Shown piece by piece: positions 33,285-45,108 of a DNA stretch of 64,000 nucleotides; the stretch's first letter is position 1; every line of letters starts with the position of its first letter. Made by a program: the position numbers and the translations under genes. The stretch is from Xanthobacteraceae bacterium (GTDB lineage Bacteria; Pseudomonadota; Alphaproteobacteria; Rhizobiales; Xanthobacteraceae). The stretch lies in the NCBI GenBank assembly GCA_022844205.1, contig JALHMF010000002.1, positions 186,001-250,000 of the forward strand, written 5' to 3'. The notes under the pieces are model-generated. The model did not search any database. It saw only the letters and a program-made list of their open reading frames with translations, and was not told the DNA's origin.

Positions 33285-34346
33285 ATGAAAATAACCCGCC
33301 GCGGCCTGTTTTCACTGGGGACCGGAGCCGCGCTCGTCGCGGGCGGCGGACTTTATCTCCCGTCCAGTCAGGCCCGCTATTACGACGGCCCGCACTCGGA
33401 TCATTTCGACGGCCAGCGTTTTTTCGACATCCACAGCGCTGGCGAGAAGAGCCTCAACGACCGGCTTAAATTCTGGACCATGCGCTACCAGCCGAACTGG
33501 CCGGAGCAGGCGCCGAGTCCGTTCGCCGACAAGCCGCCGCGTCGCGTGGACGACCGGACGCTGCGCATTTCCTTTGTCGGTCACGCTTCGATCCTGTTGC
33601 AGACCGGCGGCAAGAACATCCTGATCGACCCGGTTTGGTCCGAACGCGCGTCGCCATTCAGCATGGTCGGCCCCCAACGACGCAATGTGCCGGGCGTTGC
33701 CTTCGACGCGCTGCCGCCGCTCGACGCGATCCTCGTCTCGCACGCGCATTACGACCATCTGGATGTCGCGACGCTGTCGGCGCTTGCCACGCCACATCGC
33801 GTGCGCATCATCACGCCCCTCGGCAATGATACGATCATGAAATCACATGACGCTTCCATCGCGGCAGAAGCGCATGACTGGTATCAGACCGTGCAGATCG
33901 CACCGGGCATCGCAGTCACGCAGGCACCGATGCGTCATTGGTCCGCGCGCACGCTGATGGACCGCAACAAGGCGCTGTGGTCGGCGTTCATCATCGAGAC
34001 GCCCGCCGGCCGCATCTATCATGTCGGCGACTCCAGTTATGGCACCGGCCATCATTTCAAAATGGCGCGCGCGAAATTCGGCCCGTTCAAGCTCGCAATC
34101 CTGCCGATCGGCGCGTATGAGCCGCGCTGGTTCATGAAGGATCAACACATGAATCCGGAGGAAGCCGTGCAGGCGTTCCAGGACACCGGCGCCGAGTTCG
34201 CGCTCGCCCATCACTTCGGCACATTCCGCATGTCGGGCGAGGCCTATGACGCTCCCGTGCGCGAGCATGACGTGGCGCTGAAAGCGGCGGGCATACCGGC
34301 GGGACGCTTCCGCAGGCTGCAACCGGGGGAGGTGTGGGAGATTTGA
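33285..34346 (+). CDS. Exported MBL-fold metallohydrolase (NAPE-PLD/RomA-like)
   Basis: A 353-residue metallo-beta-lactamase-fold protein. The N terminus has a Tat-like ITRRGLFSLGTGAALVAGGG signal. The zinc site is HAHYDHLD with downstream histidines in MRHWSAR and HVGDSSYG and the final HHFGTF. Homologues hydrolyse N-acyl phospholipids or are of unknown role. ATG 33285 is chosen over TTG four codons earlier. Its substrate is not deducible. Confidence 0.88.
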   Translation: MKITRRGLFSLGTGAALVAGGGLYLPSSQARYYDGPHSDHFDGQRFFDIHSAGEKSLNDRLKFWTMRYQPNWPEQAPSPFADKPPRRVDDRTLRISFVGHASILLQTGGKNILIDPVWSERASPFSMVGPQRRNVPGVAFDALPPLDAILVSHAHYDHLDVATLSALATPHRVRIITPLGNDTIMKSHDASIAAEAHDWYQTVQIAPGIAVTQAPMRHWSARTLMDRNKALWSAFIIETPAGRIYHVGDSSYGTGHHFKMARAKFGPFKLAILPIGAYEPRWFMKDQHMNPEEAVQAFQDTGAEFALAHHFGTFRMSGEAYDAPVREHDVALKAAGIPAGRFRRLQPGEVWEI

Positions 34347-34354
34347 GCGTATTT

Positions 34355-34460
34355 GTTGTCATCGCCGGGCTTGTCCCGGCGATCTCGCTTAGGATTGTAA
34401 TGCTGTGCCTTATAATCGGGATCACCGGGTCTCGCCGCTTCGCGGCGGCCCGGTGATGAC
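34355..34460. repeat. Palindromic repeat between the MBL gene and dapF
   Basis: Two hairpins with 9-base arms lie at 34361-34369/34375-34383 (ATCGCCGGG) and 34421-34429/34449-34457 (ATCACCGGG), the second containing an inner CGCCGCTTCGCGGCG. Architecture matches the repeats at 60-150 and 21800-21893. Confidence 0.65.
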
Positions 34461-34530
34461 AGGCCGTTACCTTGACTCGCAAATTGAAGCGGCCTTCGCC
34501 ATATAAGTCGCCGAACCCGGCGAACCCTCC

Positions 34531-35406
34531 ATGAGCACGCTCGCAAACCGCCCCTTCGTGAAAATGAACGGACTCGGCAACGAGATCCTCGTTCTGGATT
34601 TGCGCGCCGAGCCGGTCGCCGTGAAGCCGGAAGAGGCGCGCGCGCTAGCCAAGCCGGAAGCCCTGCCCTTCGACCAGATCATGGCGCTCTACCCGCCGAA
34701 GACTCCGGGCACCGAGGCGTTCGTGCGCATTTACAATTCGGATGGCTCTGAAGCCGGTGCGTGCGGCAACGGCATGCGCTGCATCGCGGCTCTAGCGGGT
34801 GCCGAAACCGGCAAGCAGGTTGTGAACTTCGAAACCAAGAGCGGGCTTTCCACCTGCCGCATCGACGGCCCGGAAACCGTCACCGTCGATATGGGCAAGC
34901 CGCGCTTCGGCTGGGATGAAATTCCGCTCGCAGAGGAATTCCGCGACACCCGCGCGATCGAGTTGCAGATCGGCCCGATCGACCAGCCGATCCTGCATTC
35001 GCCGTCGGTCGTGAACGTCGGCAACCCGCACGCGATCTTCTGGGTGGACGACGTGAATGCCTACGATCTCGCGCGCTTCGGGCCGATGCTGGAGAACCAC
35101 ATGATCTTCCCGGAGCGCGCGAATATCTCGCTCGTGAAGATCGTGGACCGCGATCACATCGTCGTCCGCACCTGGGAGCGCGGCGCCGGCCTCACCAAGG
35201 CGTGCGGCACCGCAGCCTGTGCCTCCGCCGTCGCCGCCGCGCGCCTGAAGAAAGTAAATCGCAAGCTGCGCGTCACGCTGCCCGGCGGCGACCTCGTCGT
35301 CGAATGGCGTGAGCGCGATGATCACATCTTGATGACCGGGCCGGTCGCGACGGAATTTTCCGGCAAGGTCGATGCGAAGATGCTAGCGCCGAAGGTGGGC
35401 GCGTGA
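34531..35406 (+). CDS. dapF: Diaminopimelate epimerase
   Basis: Converts LL- to meso-diaminopimelate for lysine and peptidoglycan. The 291-residue protein has both catalytic cysteines, in GACGNGMRC and in KACGTAAC, and the N-terminal [10 protein letters not shown]. Start ATG 34531. The stop overlaps the GTG of mtaB by four bases, beginning a tightly coupled dapF-mtaB-ftsY run. Confidence 0.98.
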   Translation: MSTLANRPFVKMNGLGNEILVLDLRAEPVAVKPEEARALAKPEALPFDQIMALYPPKTPGTEAFVRIYNSDGSEAGACGNGMRCIAALAGAETGKQVVNFETKSGLSTCRIDGPETVTVDMGKPRFGWDEIPLAEEFRDTRAIELQIGPIDQPILHSPSVVNVGNPHAIFWVDDVNAYDLARFGPMLENHMIFPERANISLVKIVDRDHIVVRTWERGAGLTKACGTAACASAVAAARLKKVNRKLRVTLPGGDLVVEWRERDDHILMTGPVATEFSGKVDAKMLAPKVGA

Positions 35407-36671
35407 GCATCGAGGTCGTCACCTTCGGCTGTCGCCTGAACATCGGCGAAGGCGAGCTCGTGCGCCGTCATGCGGAAGCAGCCGGCCTTGAGAACTCCAT
35501 CATTATCAATAGCTGCGCTGTCACCGGTGAAGCCGTGCGTCAGGCGCGGCAGACCATCCGCCGCCTGAAGCGCGAACGGCCGGATGCGAAGATTCTCGTC
35601 ACCGGCTGCGCGGCGCAGACCGAGCCAGACACTTTCGCGGCGATGGGCGAAGTCGACCGCGTGCTAGGGAACGTGTCCAAAACTTCTCCAGACATTTGGT
35701 TAGAGGCGAAACGCGCGCTCGATTTCGGGTTAGGCGAGGAAGAAAAAGTGAAGATCGACGATCTCGCTTCCGTGCGCGAAACCGCACTGCACATGGTCGA
35801 CGGTTTCGAAGGCCATGTGCGGGCCTTCATGCAGGTGCAGAACGGCTGCGATCATCGTTGCACCTTCTGCATTATTCCGTATGGCCGCGGGCCCTCAAGA
35901 TCGGTTCCGATGGGCGAAGTGATTGCCCAAGTGCGCAAGCTCGTCGAAAACGAATACCGCGAAGTGGTGCTCACCGGCGTCGATCTCACTTCATGGGGCG
36001 GCGATCTGCCCGGTGCGCCGAAATTCGGCGCGCTGGTGCGTGCGATCCTGAACCATGTGCCGGAACTGCCGCGCCTTCGCGTCTCTTCGCTCGATCCGGT
36101 CGAGATCGATTCCGATTTGCTCGCGGCGCTAGCGGAAGAAAACCGGCTGATGCCGCATCTGCATCTTTCGCTGCAGCATGGCGACGATTTTATTCTCAAG
36201 CGTATGAAGCGGCGTCATTCGTCCGCCGACGCGATCTACATTGCCAACGAAGCGCGCCGCCTGCGGCCCGATCTCGTGCTCGGCGCGGATTTCATCGCAG
36301 GCTTTCCGACTGAGACGGAAACGCATTTCGCCAGCACACTGAAACTTGTCGAAGACTGCAGCCTTACATTTCTTCACGTATTCCCGTTCTCACCACGCAA
36401 GGGCACGCCTGCAGCGCGGATGCCGCAGGTAGAGCGCGCGGTGGTGAAGGAGCGGGCGAAGATTTTACGCGAAGCGGGGCAGCGGGCACTGCATCGTCAC
36501 TTTGCAAATGAGATCGGCCGCCGCCGCCGCGTGCTGGCGGAAGGCGCCGAAGGCATCGAAGGCCACAGCGAACATTTCATGCCCGTGCGGCTGTCAAAAC
36601 CCGCTGGGCGCGGCAGCCTGATCGACGTCACCATTGCCGGCCATGACGGCCGCCGGTTGCTCGCGGCATGA
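35403..36671 (+). CDS. mtaB: tRNA t6A37 methylthiotransferase
   Basis: Converts t6A37 to ms2t6A37 in ANN-decoding tRNAs. The 422-residue radical-SAM enzyme has the N-terminal UPF0004 cysteines (FGCRLN, NSCAVT, TGCAAQ) for the second cluster, and CDHRCTFC for the SAM cluster. A C-terminal TRAM domain follows ([19 protein letters not shown]). Starts at GTG 35403, overlapping dapF; its stop overlaps ftsY. Confidence 0.96.
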   Translation: MSIEVVTFGCRLNIGEGELVRRHAEAAGLENSIIINSCAVTGEAVRQARQTIRRLKRERPDAKILVTGCAAQTEPDTFAAMGEVDRVLGNVSKTSPDIWLEAKRALDFGLGEEEKVKIDDLASVRETALHMVDGFEGHVRAFMQVQNGCDHRCTFCIIPYGRGPSRSVPMGEVIAQVRKLVENEYREVVLTGVDLTSWGGDLPGAPKFGALVRAILNHVPELPRLRVSSLDPVEIDSDLLAALAEENRLMPHLHLSLQHGDDFILKRMKRRHSSADAIYIANEARRLRPDLVLGADFIAGFPTETETHFASTLKLVEDCSLTFLHVFPFSPRKGTPAARMPQVERAVVKERAKILREAGQRALHRHFANEIGRRRRVLAEGAEGIEGHSEHFMPVRLSKPAGRGSLIDVTIAGHDGRRLLAA

Positions 36672-37600
36672 GCGGATTCTGGCGCAGGCTGACATCCGGC
36701 CTTTCGCGTACCGCGTCGAAACTCGGCGACGGCATCAACAGCCTTTCGCATCGCCGTCTGGATGACGAGACGCTGGAGTCGCTGGAGGATTTGCTGATCG
36801 AGGCCGATCTCGGCGTGGATACGGCATCGAAAATCGTCGCCAGCATGCGCAGGACAAAACATGGCGCCGAAATCTCCGGCGAAGCAATCAAGTCGCTGCT
36901 GGCCTCTGAAATCGAGAAATTGCTGGCCCCTGTGGCGAAGCCGCTTGAAATCGATTCAACGAAAGAACCCTTCGTGCTACTCGTCGCCGGCGTGAACGGC
37001 TCCGGCAAAACCACGACAATCGGCAAGCTCGCAGCACGTTACAGCGCCGAAGGACATAAAGTGATGCTCGCCGCCGCCGATACGTTTCGCGCGGCCGCCA
37101 TCGAGCAGCTCGGCAAATGGGCCGAACGCACCGGCGCAACATTGATCGCAAAAGAACAGGGCTCCGATCCCGCCGGTGTCGCCTTCGAGGCGCTGGAAAA
37201 AGCACGCGCGGAAAAAACCGGCATTCTGATCGTCGACACCGCCGGACGCTTGCAGAACCGCACCGAGCTGATGGCCGAACTTGAAAAAATCATCCGCGTG
37301 ATCAAGAAAATCGACGCCACCGCGCCCCATGCCGTGCTCCTTGTGCTCGACGCCACCGTCGGCCAAAACGCGCTATCGCAGGTCGAGGCCTTCGTAAAAA
37401 CCGCAGGCCTGACCGGCCTCGTGATGACCAAGCTCGACGGCACCGCGCGCGGCGGCATCCTCGTCGCCGTCGCCGCAAAATTCAGCCTGCCGGTGCATTT
37501 CATCGGCGTCGGTGAGGGAGTGGACGACCTTTCCCCGTTCGACGCCGCCGAATTCTCGCGCGCGCTGGTGGGCCTGCCCAATGCTCATCCCTCCCCCTGA
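36668..37600 (+). CDS. ftsY: Signal recognition particle receptor FtsY
   Basis: The membrane-associated GTPase that docks SRP. The 310 residues lack the long acidic A domain of E. coli FtsY and contain the N domain plus the G domain. The G boxes are GVNGSGKTTTIGKLA (from about residue 109), DTAGRLQNR and TKLDGTARGG. The final residues after ALVGL (PNAHPSP) and the stop are encoded inside a repeat starting at 37586. ATGA overlap with mtaB. Confidence 0.97.
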   Translation: MSGFWRRLTSGLSRTASKLGDGINSLSHRRLDDETLESLEDLLIEADLGVDTASKIVASMRRTKHGAEISGEAIKSLLASEIEKLLAPVAKPLEIDSTKEPFVLLVAGVNGSGKTTTIGKLAARYSAEGHKVMLAAADTFRAAAIEQLGKWAERTGATLIAKEQGSDPAGVAFEALEKARAEKTGILIVDTAGRLQNRTELMAELEKIIRVIKKIDATAPHAVLLVLDATVGQNALSQVEAFVKTAGLTGLVMTKLDGTARGGILVAVAAKFSLPVHFIGVGEGVDDLSPFDAAEFSRALVGLPNAHPSP

Positions 37601-37652
37601 AGGGCGAGGGTGGCGAACTACGAAGCAGTGCGCCGGGTGGGAGAGGGATATT
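37586..37652. repeat. CTCCCCC...GGGTGGGAGAGGG repeat overlapping the ftsY 3' end
   Basis: A repeat of the form CCCTCCCCCTGAAGGGCGAGGGTGG...CGCCGGGTGGGAGAGGG, a type common between genes in Bradyrhizobium-like genomes from general knowledge. It begins within ftsY codons and supplies its stop codon. Confidence 0.55.
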
Positions 37653-37694
37653 GAATCGCTTGATCGGATCGAAAAGACAACGCATCAAGACGCC

Positions 37695-38270
37695 ATGAGC
37701 AAATCAAATCAGCGTCCCACCGAATTAAACCCCCTGTTCAAACTTGCGGTCGATCTCGGCCCGCTTCTGCTTTTCTTCTTCGTCAATTCCCGCTGGGGAA
37801 TTTTCGCGGCGACCGGCATCTTCATGGCCGCCACGATCCTTTCCATTGTCATCACCTATCTCGTGGCGCACCGCATCGCGGTGATGCCGCTCGTCTCGGC
37901 CGTCGTAGTCATGGTCTTCGGTGGACTCACGCTCTATCTGCAGGATGAGATTTTCATCAAGCTGAAGCCGACGATCATCTATTCGATGTTCGCCGCGATC
38001 CTGTTCGCGGGCCTGTGGACCGGCCGCTCGCTGCTGGCACTTGTTTTCGACAGCCTCTTCCATCTCGATGCGGAAGGCTGGCGCAAGCTCACCTGGCGCT
38101 GGGCGATCTTCTTCGTCTTGATGGCGGTCGCGAACGAGATCGTGTGGCGCTCGGTGTCGACCGACACCTGGGTCGCGATCAAGACGTTCGGGTTTGTGCC
38201 GGCGACAATCCTGTTCGCCATCGCGCAGGCGCCGTTGATCGCAAAACACGCCGTGCCGCAGAAAGACTAG
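37695..38270 (+). CDS. yciB: Inner-membrane septation protein A (IspZ/YciB family)
   Basis: A 191-residue polytopic membrane protein with five predicted helices. The signature segments are NPLFKLAVDLGPLLLFFFVN, VFGGLTLYLQDEIFIKLKPTI and WRWAIFFVLMAVANEIVWR. It is implicated in cell envelope and division-related functions. ATG 37695 begins MSKSNQRPTELNP. Its TAG stop coincides with the left end of a MITE-like repeat. Confidence 0.93.
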   Translation: MSKSNQRPTELNPLFKLAVDLGPLLLFFFVNSRWGIFAATGIFMAATILSIVITYLVAHRIAVMPLVSAVVVMVFGGLTLYLQDEIFIKLKPTIIYSMFAAILFAGLWTGRSLLALVFDSLFHLDAEGWRKLTWRWAIFFVLMAVANEIVWRSVSTDTWVAIKTFGFVPATILFAIAQAPLIAKHAVPQKD

Positions 38271-38393
38271 GGTCAAGACTCATAAAACGTAACCGCTTGA
38301 GATGACTCGCGCTTTTCACATGCCACGACCGGCGAGGAATCCAAAAGTGATTCCAACTCAATGAGTTACGAGATTTATGAGTTTTGGCCCTAG
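38267..38393. repeat. 127-base MITE-like element with long terminal inverted repeats
   Basis: The ends are near-perfect inverted repeats of about 27-29 bases: 38267-38293, starting CTAGGGTCAAGACTCATAAA, and 38365-38393, whose complement starts CTAGGGCCAAAACTCATAAA. CTAG lies at both tips. The interior holds a small GGAATC...GATTCC hairpin (about 38336-38354) and no coding frame. It lies between convergent yciB and ccmG, and the TAG stop codons of both genes are in its tips. Confidence 0.65.
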
Positions 38394-38941
38394 TTCGCGG
38401 CTTTTTCGATTTCCTTCAGGATCGCGGGGAAAGATCGCTCGTCGATCGGACCGATCTGCTTGTGCAGGATTCTTCCGTCGCGGCCGACGATAAAGGTTTC
38501 CGGCACGCCGTAGACGCCCCATTCGATCGCCGCGCGTCCGGCGCGGTCCACGCCGATCGCCGCATAGGGATTTCCGAAACGCGCGAGGAAGGCGCGGGCG
38601 TTTTCCTCGGTGTCCTTGTAGTTGATGCCGACGACTGAAATCCGCTTGTCCGCGGAAAGCCGCACGAGATACGGATGCTCGTCGCGGCAGGGCGCGCACC
38701 ACGACGCCCAGACATTCAATAGCGTAACGCGCCCTTTGAACGCCTCCGGTTCAAGTCCCGGCATGTTCAAACCACCGAGCGGGGGCAAGCTGAGCGAAGG
38801 TGCCGGCTTGCCGATCAGCACCGACGGCAGCCGCGATGGGTCGCCCGCTCCGAGCCGGAAGAAGAACAATGCAGCAAGTGCCGCGAACGCCGCGAATGGC
38901 AACAGGAGCAGCAGTTTTCGTTGCGCCGAAGTGGCACTCAT
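38390..38941 (-). CDS. ccmG: Cytochrome c biogenesis thioredoxin-like protein CcmG/DsbE
   Basis: A membrane-anchored periplasmic thiol reductase that keeps apocytochrome haem-binding cysteines reduced. The 183 residues have an N-terminal anchor (LLLLLPFAAFAALAALFFF) and a thioredoxin fold with WASWCAPC (CxxC), and the cis-proline region GVYGVPETFIV. ATG 38941 overlaps the ccmD stop (ATGA). Last gene of the ccm run on this strand. Confidence 0.95.
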   Translation of the reverse strand: MSATSAQRKLLLLLPFAAFAALAALFFFRLGAGDPSRLPSVLIGKPAPSLSLPPLGGLNMPGLEPEAFKGRVTLLNVWASWCAPCRDEHPYLVRLSADKRISVVGINYKDTEENARAFLARFGNPYAAIGVDRAGRAAIEWGVYGVPETFIVGRDGRILHKQIGPIDERSFPAILKEIEKAAN

Positions 38942-39108
38942 CGCGCGCGGGCTCCCGAACGCCGGCTGACGCCCTTCGATTCCAGCGCGTCGATGGCGCG
39001 CACCTGCGCGCGGTGATCGGCGACCACCCAGATCACGAGCAGCGAAAGCACGAAGGCTGCCGCCGCATAGGCGAGCAGGATGAAATTCGCATGCGGTCCG
39101 AGATCCAT
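38938..39108 (-). CDS. ccmD: Haem exporter protein CcmD
   Basis: A 56-residue single-pass protein (MDLGPHANFILLAYAAAAFVLSLLVIWVV helix, then a basic cytoplasmic tail). CcmD helps release holo-CcmE from the CcmABC complex. Identified by size, topology, the GPHANFI..AYA pattern and position between ccmC and ccmG, which it overlaps by one and four bases respectively. Confidence 0.93.
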   Translation of the reverse strand: MDLGPHANFILLAYAAAAFVLSLLVIWVVADHRAQVRAIDALESKGVSRRSGARAR

Positions 39109-39836
39109 CAGTGAGAACCCGAAGCGGCCAGCATCCGCATGGTGCGAACCCGGCGGCGCAGGATTTCGTTGCGCATGGCGGCGAGATGCAGCGCGAGGAA
39201 CAGCGCCAGAAATCCGAGGGCACTGATCAGCAATGGCGTCAGCAGCACCGGATGAATGGTCGGCCCGTCGAGCCGGAACACCGAGGCTGGCTGGTGCAGC
39301 GTGCTCCACCAGTCGACGGAAAATTTCACGATCGGCACATTGACGAATCCCACCAGCGTCAGCACCGCCACCGCGCGCGCCGCGTGACCCGGCTCATCCA
39401 TCGCGCGCCAGAGCGCCAGCACGCCGAGATACAACAGAAACAAGACAAGCATCGAGGTGAGGCGGGCGTCCCACACCCAGTAGGCGCCCCACATCGGGCG
39501 ACCCCACAATGCACCGGTGAGGAGGCAGAGAAACGCGAACGCCGCTCCAATGGGCGCCGCCGCCTTCGCCGCGACATCCGCCAGCGGATGCCGCCAGACA
39601 AGCGTGCCGAGCGCCGAGATCGCCATCAGCGTGTAAATGCCGAGCGCCATCCAGGCCGACGGCACATGGATGAACATGATGCGCACGGTCTCGCCCTGCT
39701 GGTAGTCCGGCGGCACGTTGAAGCCGCGCCAGATGCCAAATCCAAGCAGCACCGCGGCGAGCCCGGAAAAAACCGGGATCGACACGCGTGCAAACGCGAG
39801 AAAGCGGTTTGGATTGGCGAGGTCGAGAAGCGCCAT
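39108..39836 (-). CDS. ccmC: Haem transporter/chaperone CcmC
   Basis: Presents haem to CcmE. The 242-residue, six-helix protein has the tryptophan-rich haem-handling loop WGAYWVWDARLT, with periplasmic histidines in MFIHVPSAWM and STLHQPAS. ATG 39836 gives MALLDLANPNRF. Its stop overlaps ccmD (TGATG). Upstream lies an unrecognised gene rather than ccmB. Confidence 0.96.
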   Translation of the reverse strand: MALLDLANPNRFLAFARVSIPVFSGLAAVLLGFGIWRGFNVPPDYQQGETVRIMFIHVPSAWMALGIYTLMAISALGTLVWRHPLADVAAKAAAPIGAAFAFLCLLTGALWGRPMWGAYWVWDARLTSMLVLFLLYLGVLALWRAMDEPGHAARAVAVLTLVGFVNVPIVKFSVDWWSTLHQPASVFRLDGPTIHPVLLTPLLISALGFLALFLALHLAAMRNEILRRRVRTMRMLAASGSH

Positions 39837-39892
39837 GCGCGGATTTGTAGAGCGCCGGACGCCTGCTCGCAATGTGACGGGTTACCCCTGGT

Positions 39893-40624
39893 TCAGCGCG
39901 GTTCGCGGCCCATCACATAGACGTCCCAGATCACGGCTTCCTCGCCGCCGCTTTGGAAACCATGAATGGCGTGCATGGATTCGACGCTTACGAGTTGCCC
40001 CACCCGCCCGACTTTTACGGTGACCGTGGAACCGTAGCGATAGACCTCGGTCTTGCCGATCGCCTCGCCGTTCACCTTTACGAGCAGGCTCGCGCGCCGC
40101 GTCGGCCCCACCTGGTCGTGCGCGTAAAGCTGCACGGCGGAAATGAACACCGACCGCTCCAGCCGGATCGTGTAGGTCGGCCGCGTCTCGCAGCCATCGG
40201 CTTCGACGCGGCAGTGCTCCTCGCACATCGTTCCGCCGATGCAAACCTTGCGGCCAAGCTCCTCGAAGAGGATGCCCGCCTTTGCCGGAAGTGCGGCAAG
40301 CTTGGCTTCCTTCGGTGCGGCAGCGATGCGTGCGGCACCCGCGATCACGCTCATATTGTTCAGGCTGGCGACCCGTATCGGCTGCGCTGAATCTTCGGCG
40401 CGGACGACCGCTTCGCCTTCCGTCAGACCGTTGGAGATCGAGAAGCGAGCCGGCATGATTTCCGGCGCGTTTTCTTCATTGTAATCGCGCATGGCTGAAA
40501 CGCTTTCGCGCGCTTCTCCCCGCGTCCATCGCGAAAATTCAAGCGAAGCCGAAATGCCGAGCGAAAAGATTCCCGCCGTCAGCGAGACATTCGCCAGCAA
40601 ATTGAATGTCCTGGCAGACAACAT
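39893..40624 (-). CDS. Unrecognised anchored periplasmic protein within the ccm cluster
   Basis: I do not recognise a family. The 243-residue product has an N-terminal transmembrane segment (about 8-27) and a low-complexity connector. A cysteine cluster C-x5-C-x3-C-x6-C follows at residues 128, 134, 138 and 145 (CIGGTMCEEHCRVEADGC), then a beta-rich C-terminal half (about 150-240). Topology suggests the domain is periplasmic. It lies between ccmB (149 bases upstream) and ccmC (56 bases downstream) on the same strand. GGGAG eight bases before ATG 40624 supports the start. Confidence 0.75.
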   Translation of the reverse strand: MLSARTFNLLANVSLTAGIFSLGISASLEFSRWTRGEARESVSAMRDYNEENAPEIMPARFSISNGLTEGEAVVRAEDSAQPIRVASLNNMSVIAGAARIAAAPKEAKLAALPAKAGILFEELGRKVCIGGTMCEEHCRVEADGCETRPTYTIRLERSVFISAVQLYAHDQVGPTRRASLLVKVNGEAIGKTEVYRYGSTVTVKVGRVGQLVSVESMHAIHGFQSGGEEAVIWDVYVMGREPR

Positions 40625-40773
40625 GATACGCACTCCCACGCATACGCTTACACAATGGACGTACACTCCCTCGCGACGAAGATTCGGAGTCCAATGTGTC
40701 TTGAAGGGGGCGCTCCCGGGAGCATTTTTCGGCGAAACCGCCGCCGGTTCGCCGCAAAGTTCGCAACCTCGCG

Positions 40774-41445
40774 CTAATCGCGCAACTGCCGGATGGCGGC
40801 GGCCGCGGCGACCGGCCCCGCCACGAGCGCGGCAAGTGAAATTGCCGCGAGGAGACGGATCGGTACGCCAAACGACATGGGGCCGGTAACCGCCGCCGAA
40901 GTCGCCGCCGCGCCGAAGATCAACACCGGGATCGTCAGCGGCAGGATCAGCACCGCGACCAGCAATCCGCCGCGCGGCAGCATCGCGGCGAGTGCGGCGC
41001 CGATCAGTCCCAGAAATGTCAGCGCCGGTGTCCCGATCAAGAGCGTGAGCGAGAGCGCCAGCAGTGCTTTCGGCTCCACGCCCAGCATCACACCCAAAAT
41101 CGGTGCCGCGATCACGAGCGGCAATCCGGTCGCGAGCCAGTGCGCGATACCTTTCGCGGTGGCAATCAATTCCAGCGGCGCGGGAGACAGCAGCAGCAGA
41201 TCGAGGCTTCCATCCTCGCGGTCGGCGGAAAATATCCGGTCCAGATTCAAAAGCGTCGCGAGCAGCGCGCCGAGCCAGACCAGTGCCGGGCCGATCCGCG
41301 CGAGCAGCGGCAAGTCGGGCCCGACTGCGAACGGCACGACGGCAATCAGCGCGAGAAAGAAAACGACCCCAAGCCCGGCACCACCACCGGCGCGAAATGC
41401 AAGTTTGAGATCGCGCATCAGCACCGCGCGAAGAGCGCCGGTCAT
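40774..41445 (-). CDS. ccmB: Haem ABC exporter permease CcmB
   Basis: The membrane subunit of CcmAB, whose ATPase activity releases holo-CcmE. The 223 residues form six hydrophobic helices; the start MTGALRAVLMRDLKLAFR and DREDGSLDLLLLSP are typical. ATG 41445 overlaps the ccmA stop by four bases. Unlike the usual ccmABCDG order, it is not followed directly by ccmC. Confidence 0.95.
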   Translation of the reverse strand: MTGALRAVLMRDLKLAFRAGGGAGLGVVFFLALIAVVPFAVGPDLPLLARIGPALVWLGALLATLLNLDRIFSADREDGSLDLLLLSPAPLELIATAKGIAHWLATGLPLVIAAPILGVMLGVEPKALLALSLTLLIGTPALTFLGLIGAALAAMLPRGGLLVAVLILPLTIPVLIFGAAATSAAVTGPMSFGVPIRLLAAISLAALVAGPVAAAAAIRQLRD

Positions 41446-42047
41446 TGCGCGACCCCACCGATTCTGAACTCGCGCAGATTCTTCAACGGCAACGCCGCGT
41501 GAGTGGCGATCAGCGCAAGGCCGCCAGTTCCTGTATGCGTGTCGATGATCTGAAACAGCGTGTTCTGGCTTTCGGCGTCGAGCGCCGAGGTTGGCTCGTC
41601 CAGCAGCCATAACGGACGCTTCGTCACGATCAGGCGCGCAAGTGCCAGCCTGCGTTTCTGTCCCGCCGATAGCATGCGCGCCGGAATTTCTGCCAGTGCT
41701 GCAAGATTCATGGTGTGCAGCGCAGACTCGACATTGCCATTGCTTCCGCCCAGCAATTCGCACGAAAAGACGAGATTTTCCCTGACCGTGAGTGCGCCCT
41801 TCAGCCCGTCGAGATGGGCGATCAGTTGTACGGAAGAGGAAATATCCTCCCCGGCGCCCTTCAGGCTGACCGAACCGGCTTCTGGGGGCAGCAGTCCGGC
41901 GACCAGACGCAACAGCGAGGTCTTGCCGGCGCCGTTCGCGCCCGTAATCGCGACCGCTTCCCCGCCGCTAAACTGGAAATTCATTCCATCGAACACGCGG
42001 CGGCCGCCCCGGACACAGGCAAGATTCTCGGCAACGAGCTGGATCAT
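41442..42047 (-). CDS. ccmA: Haem ABC exporter ATPase CcmA
   Basis: The 201-residue ATPase of the CcmAB complex. Walker A is GANGAGKTSLLRL, the signature region is MLSAGQKRRLALAR, and Walker B is LWLLDEPTSALD. First gene of the ccm run, divergent from acnA across 253 bases; overlap with ccmB indicates coupling. Confidence 0.96.
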   Translation of the reverse strand: MIQLVAENLACVRGGRRVFDGMNFQFSGGEAVAITGANGAGKTSLLRLVAGLLPPEAGSVSLKGAGEDISSSVQLIAHLDGLKGALTVRENLVFSCELLGGSNGNVESALHTMNLAALAEIPARMLSAGQKRRLALARLIVTKRPLWLLDEPTSALDAESQNTLFQIIDTHTGTGGLALIATHAALPLKNLREFRIGGVAQ

Positions 42048-42217
42048 ACTTTTTGTTTATCCAAGAACCGGTGCGAGACATACCACGGACCGCCGCAATC
42101 AAGCGGTCGCCAACGCTTTATTCTATTTTCGGGTCACCAAAAACCGAGCCTTTTCAACATCTTCCGGCCGCACAGCGGGATTGCAACGGCCTCCTGTGCC
42201 AGCGGCGATGCGGCTCC

Positions 42218-42246
42218 GTGACCGCCGTTTTAATTCGCTCTATATA
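42218..42246 (+). promoter_or_regulatory. Possible acnA promoter
   Basis: GTGACC (42218-42223) and TATATA (42241-42246) are 17 bases apart, each matching four of six consensus positions for the housekeeping sigma factor. Initiation near 42253 would give a leader of about 48 bases before the acnA GTG. Pattern-based only. Confidence 0.35.
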
Positions 42247-42300
42247 CAGCATGGAACCACCGCTCGCGGCAGCTTCGCCGCGCATTTTGGGACTTGAACC

Positions 42301-44994
<2,694 letters not shown>

Positions 44995-45108
44995 CGCTGC
45001 GGGTTGCTAGCGTTTGGCATACGCGCAGTGTCACCCCGAATTGACTTGGCGGTGATGCCTTCCGCGATCTATTCGTCAAGCATCGGTTCGCGGCAAGAGA
45101 AGCGAAGC

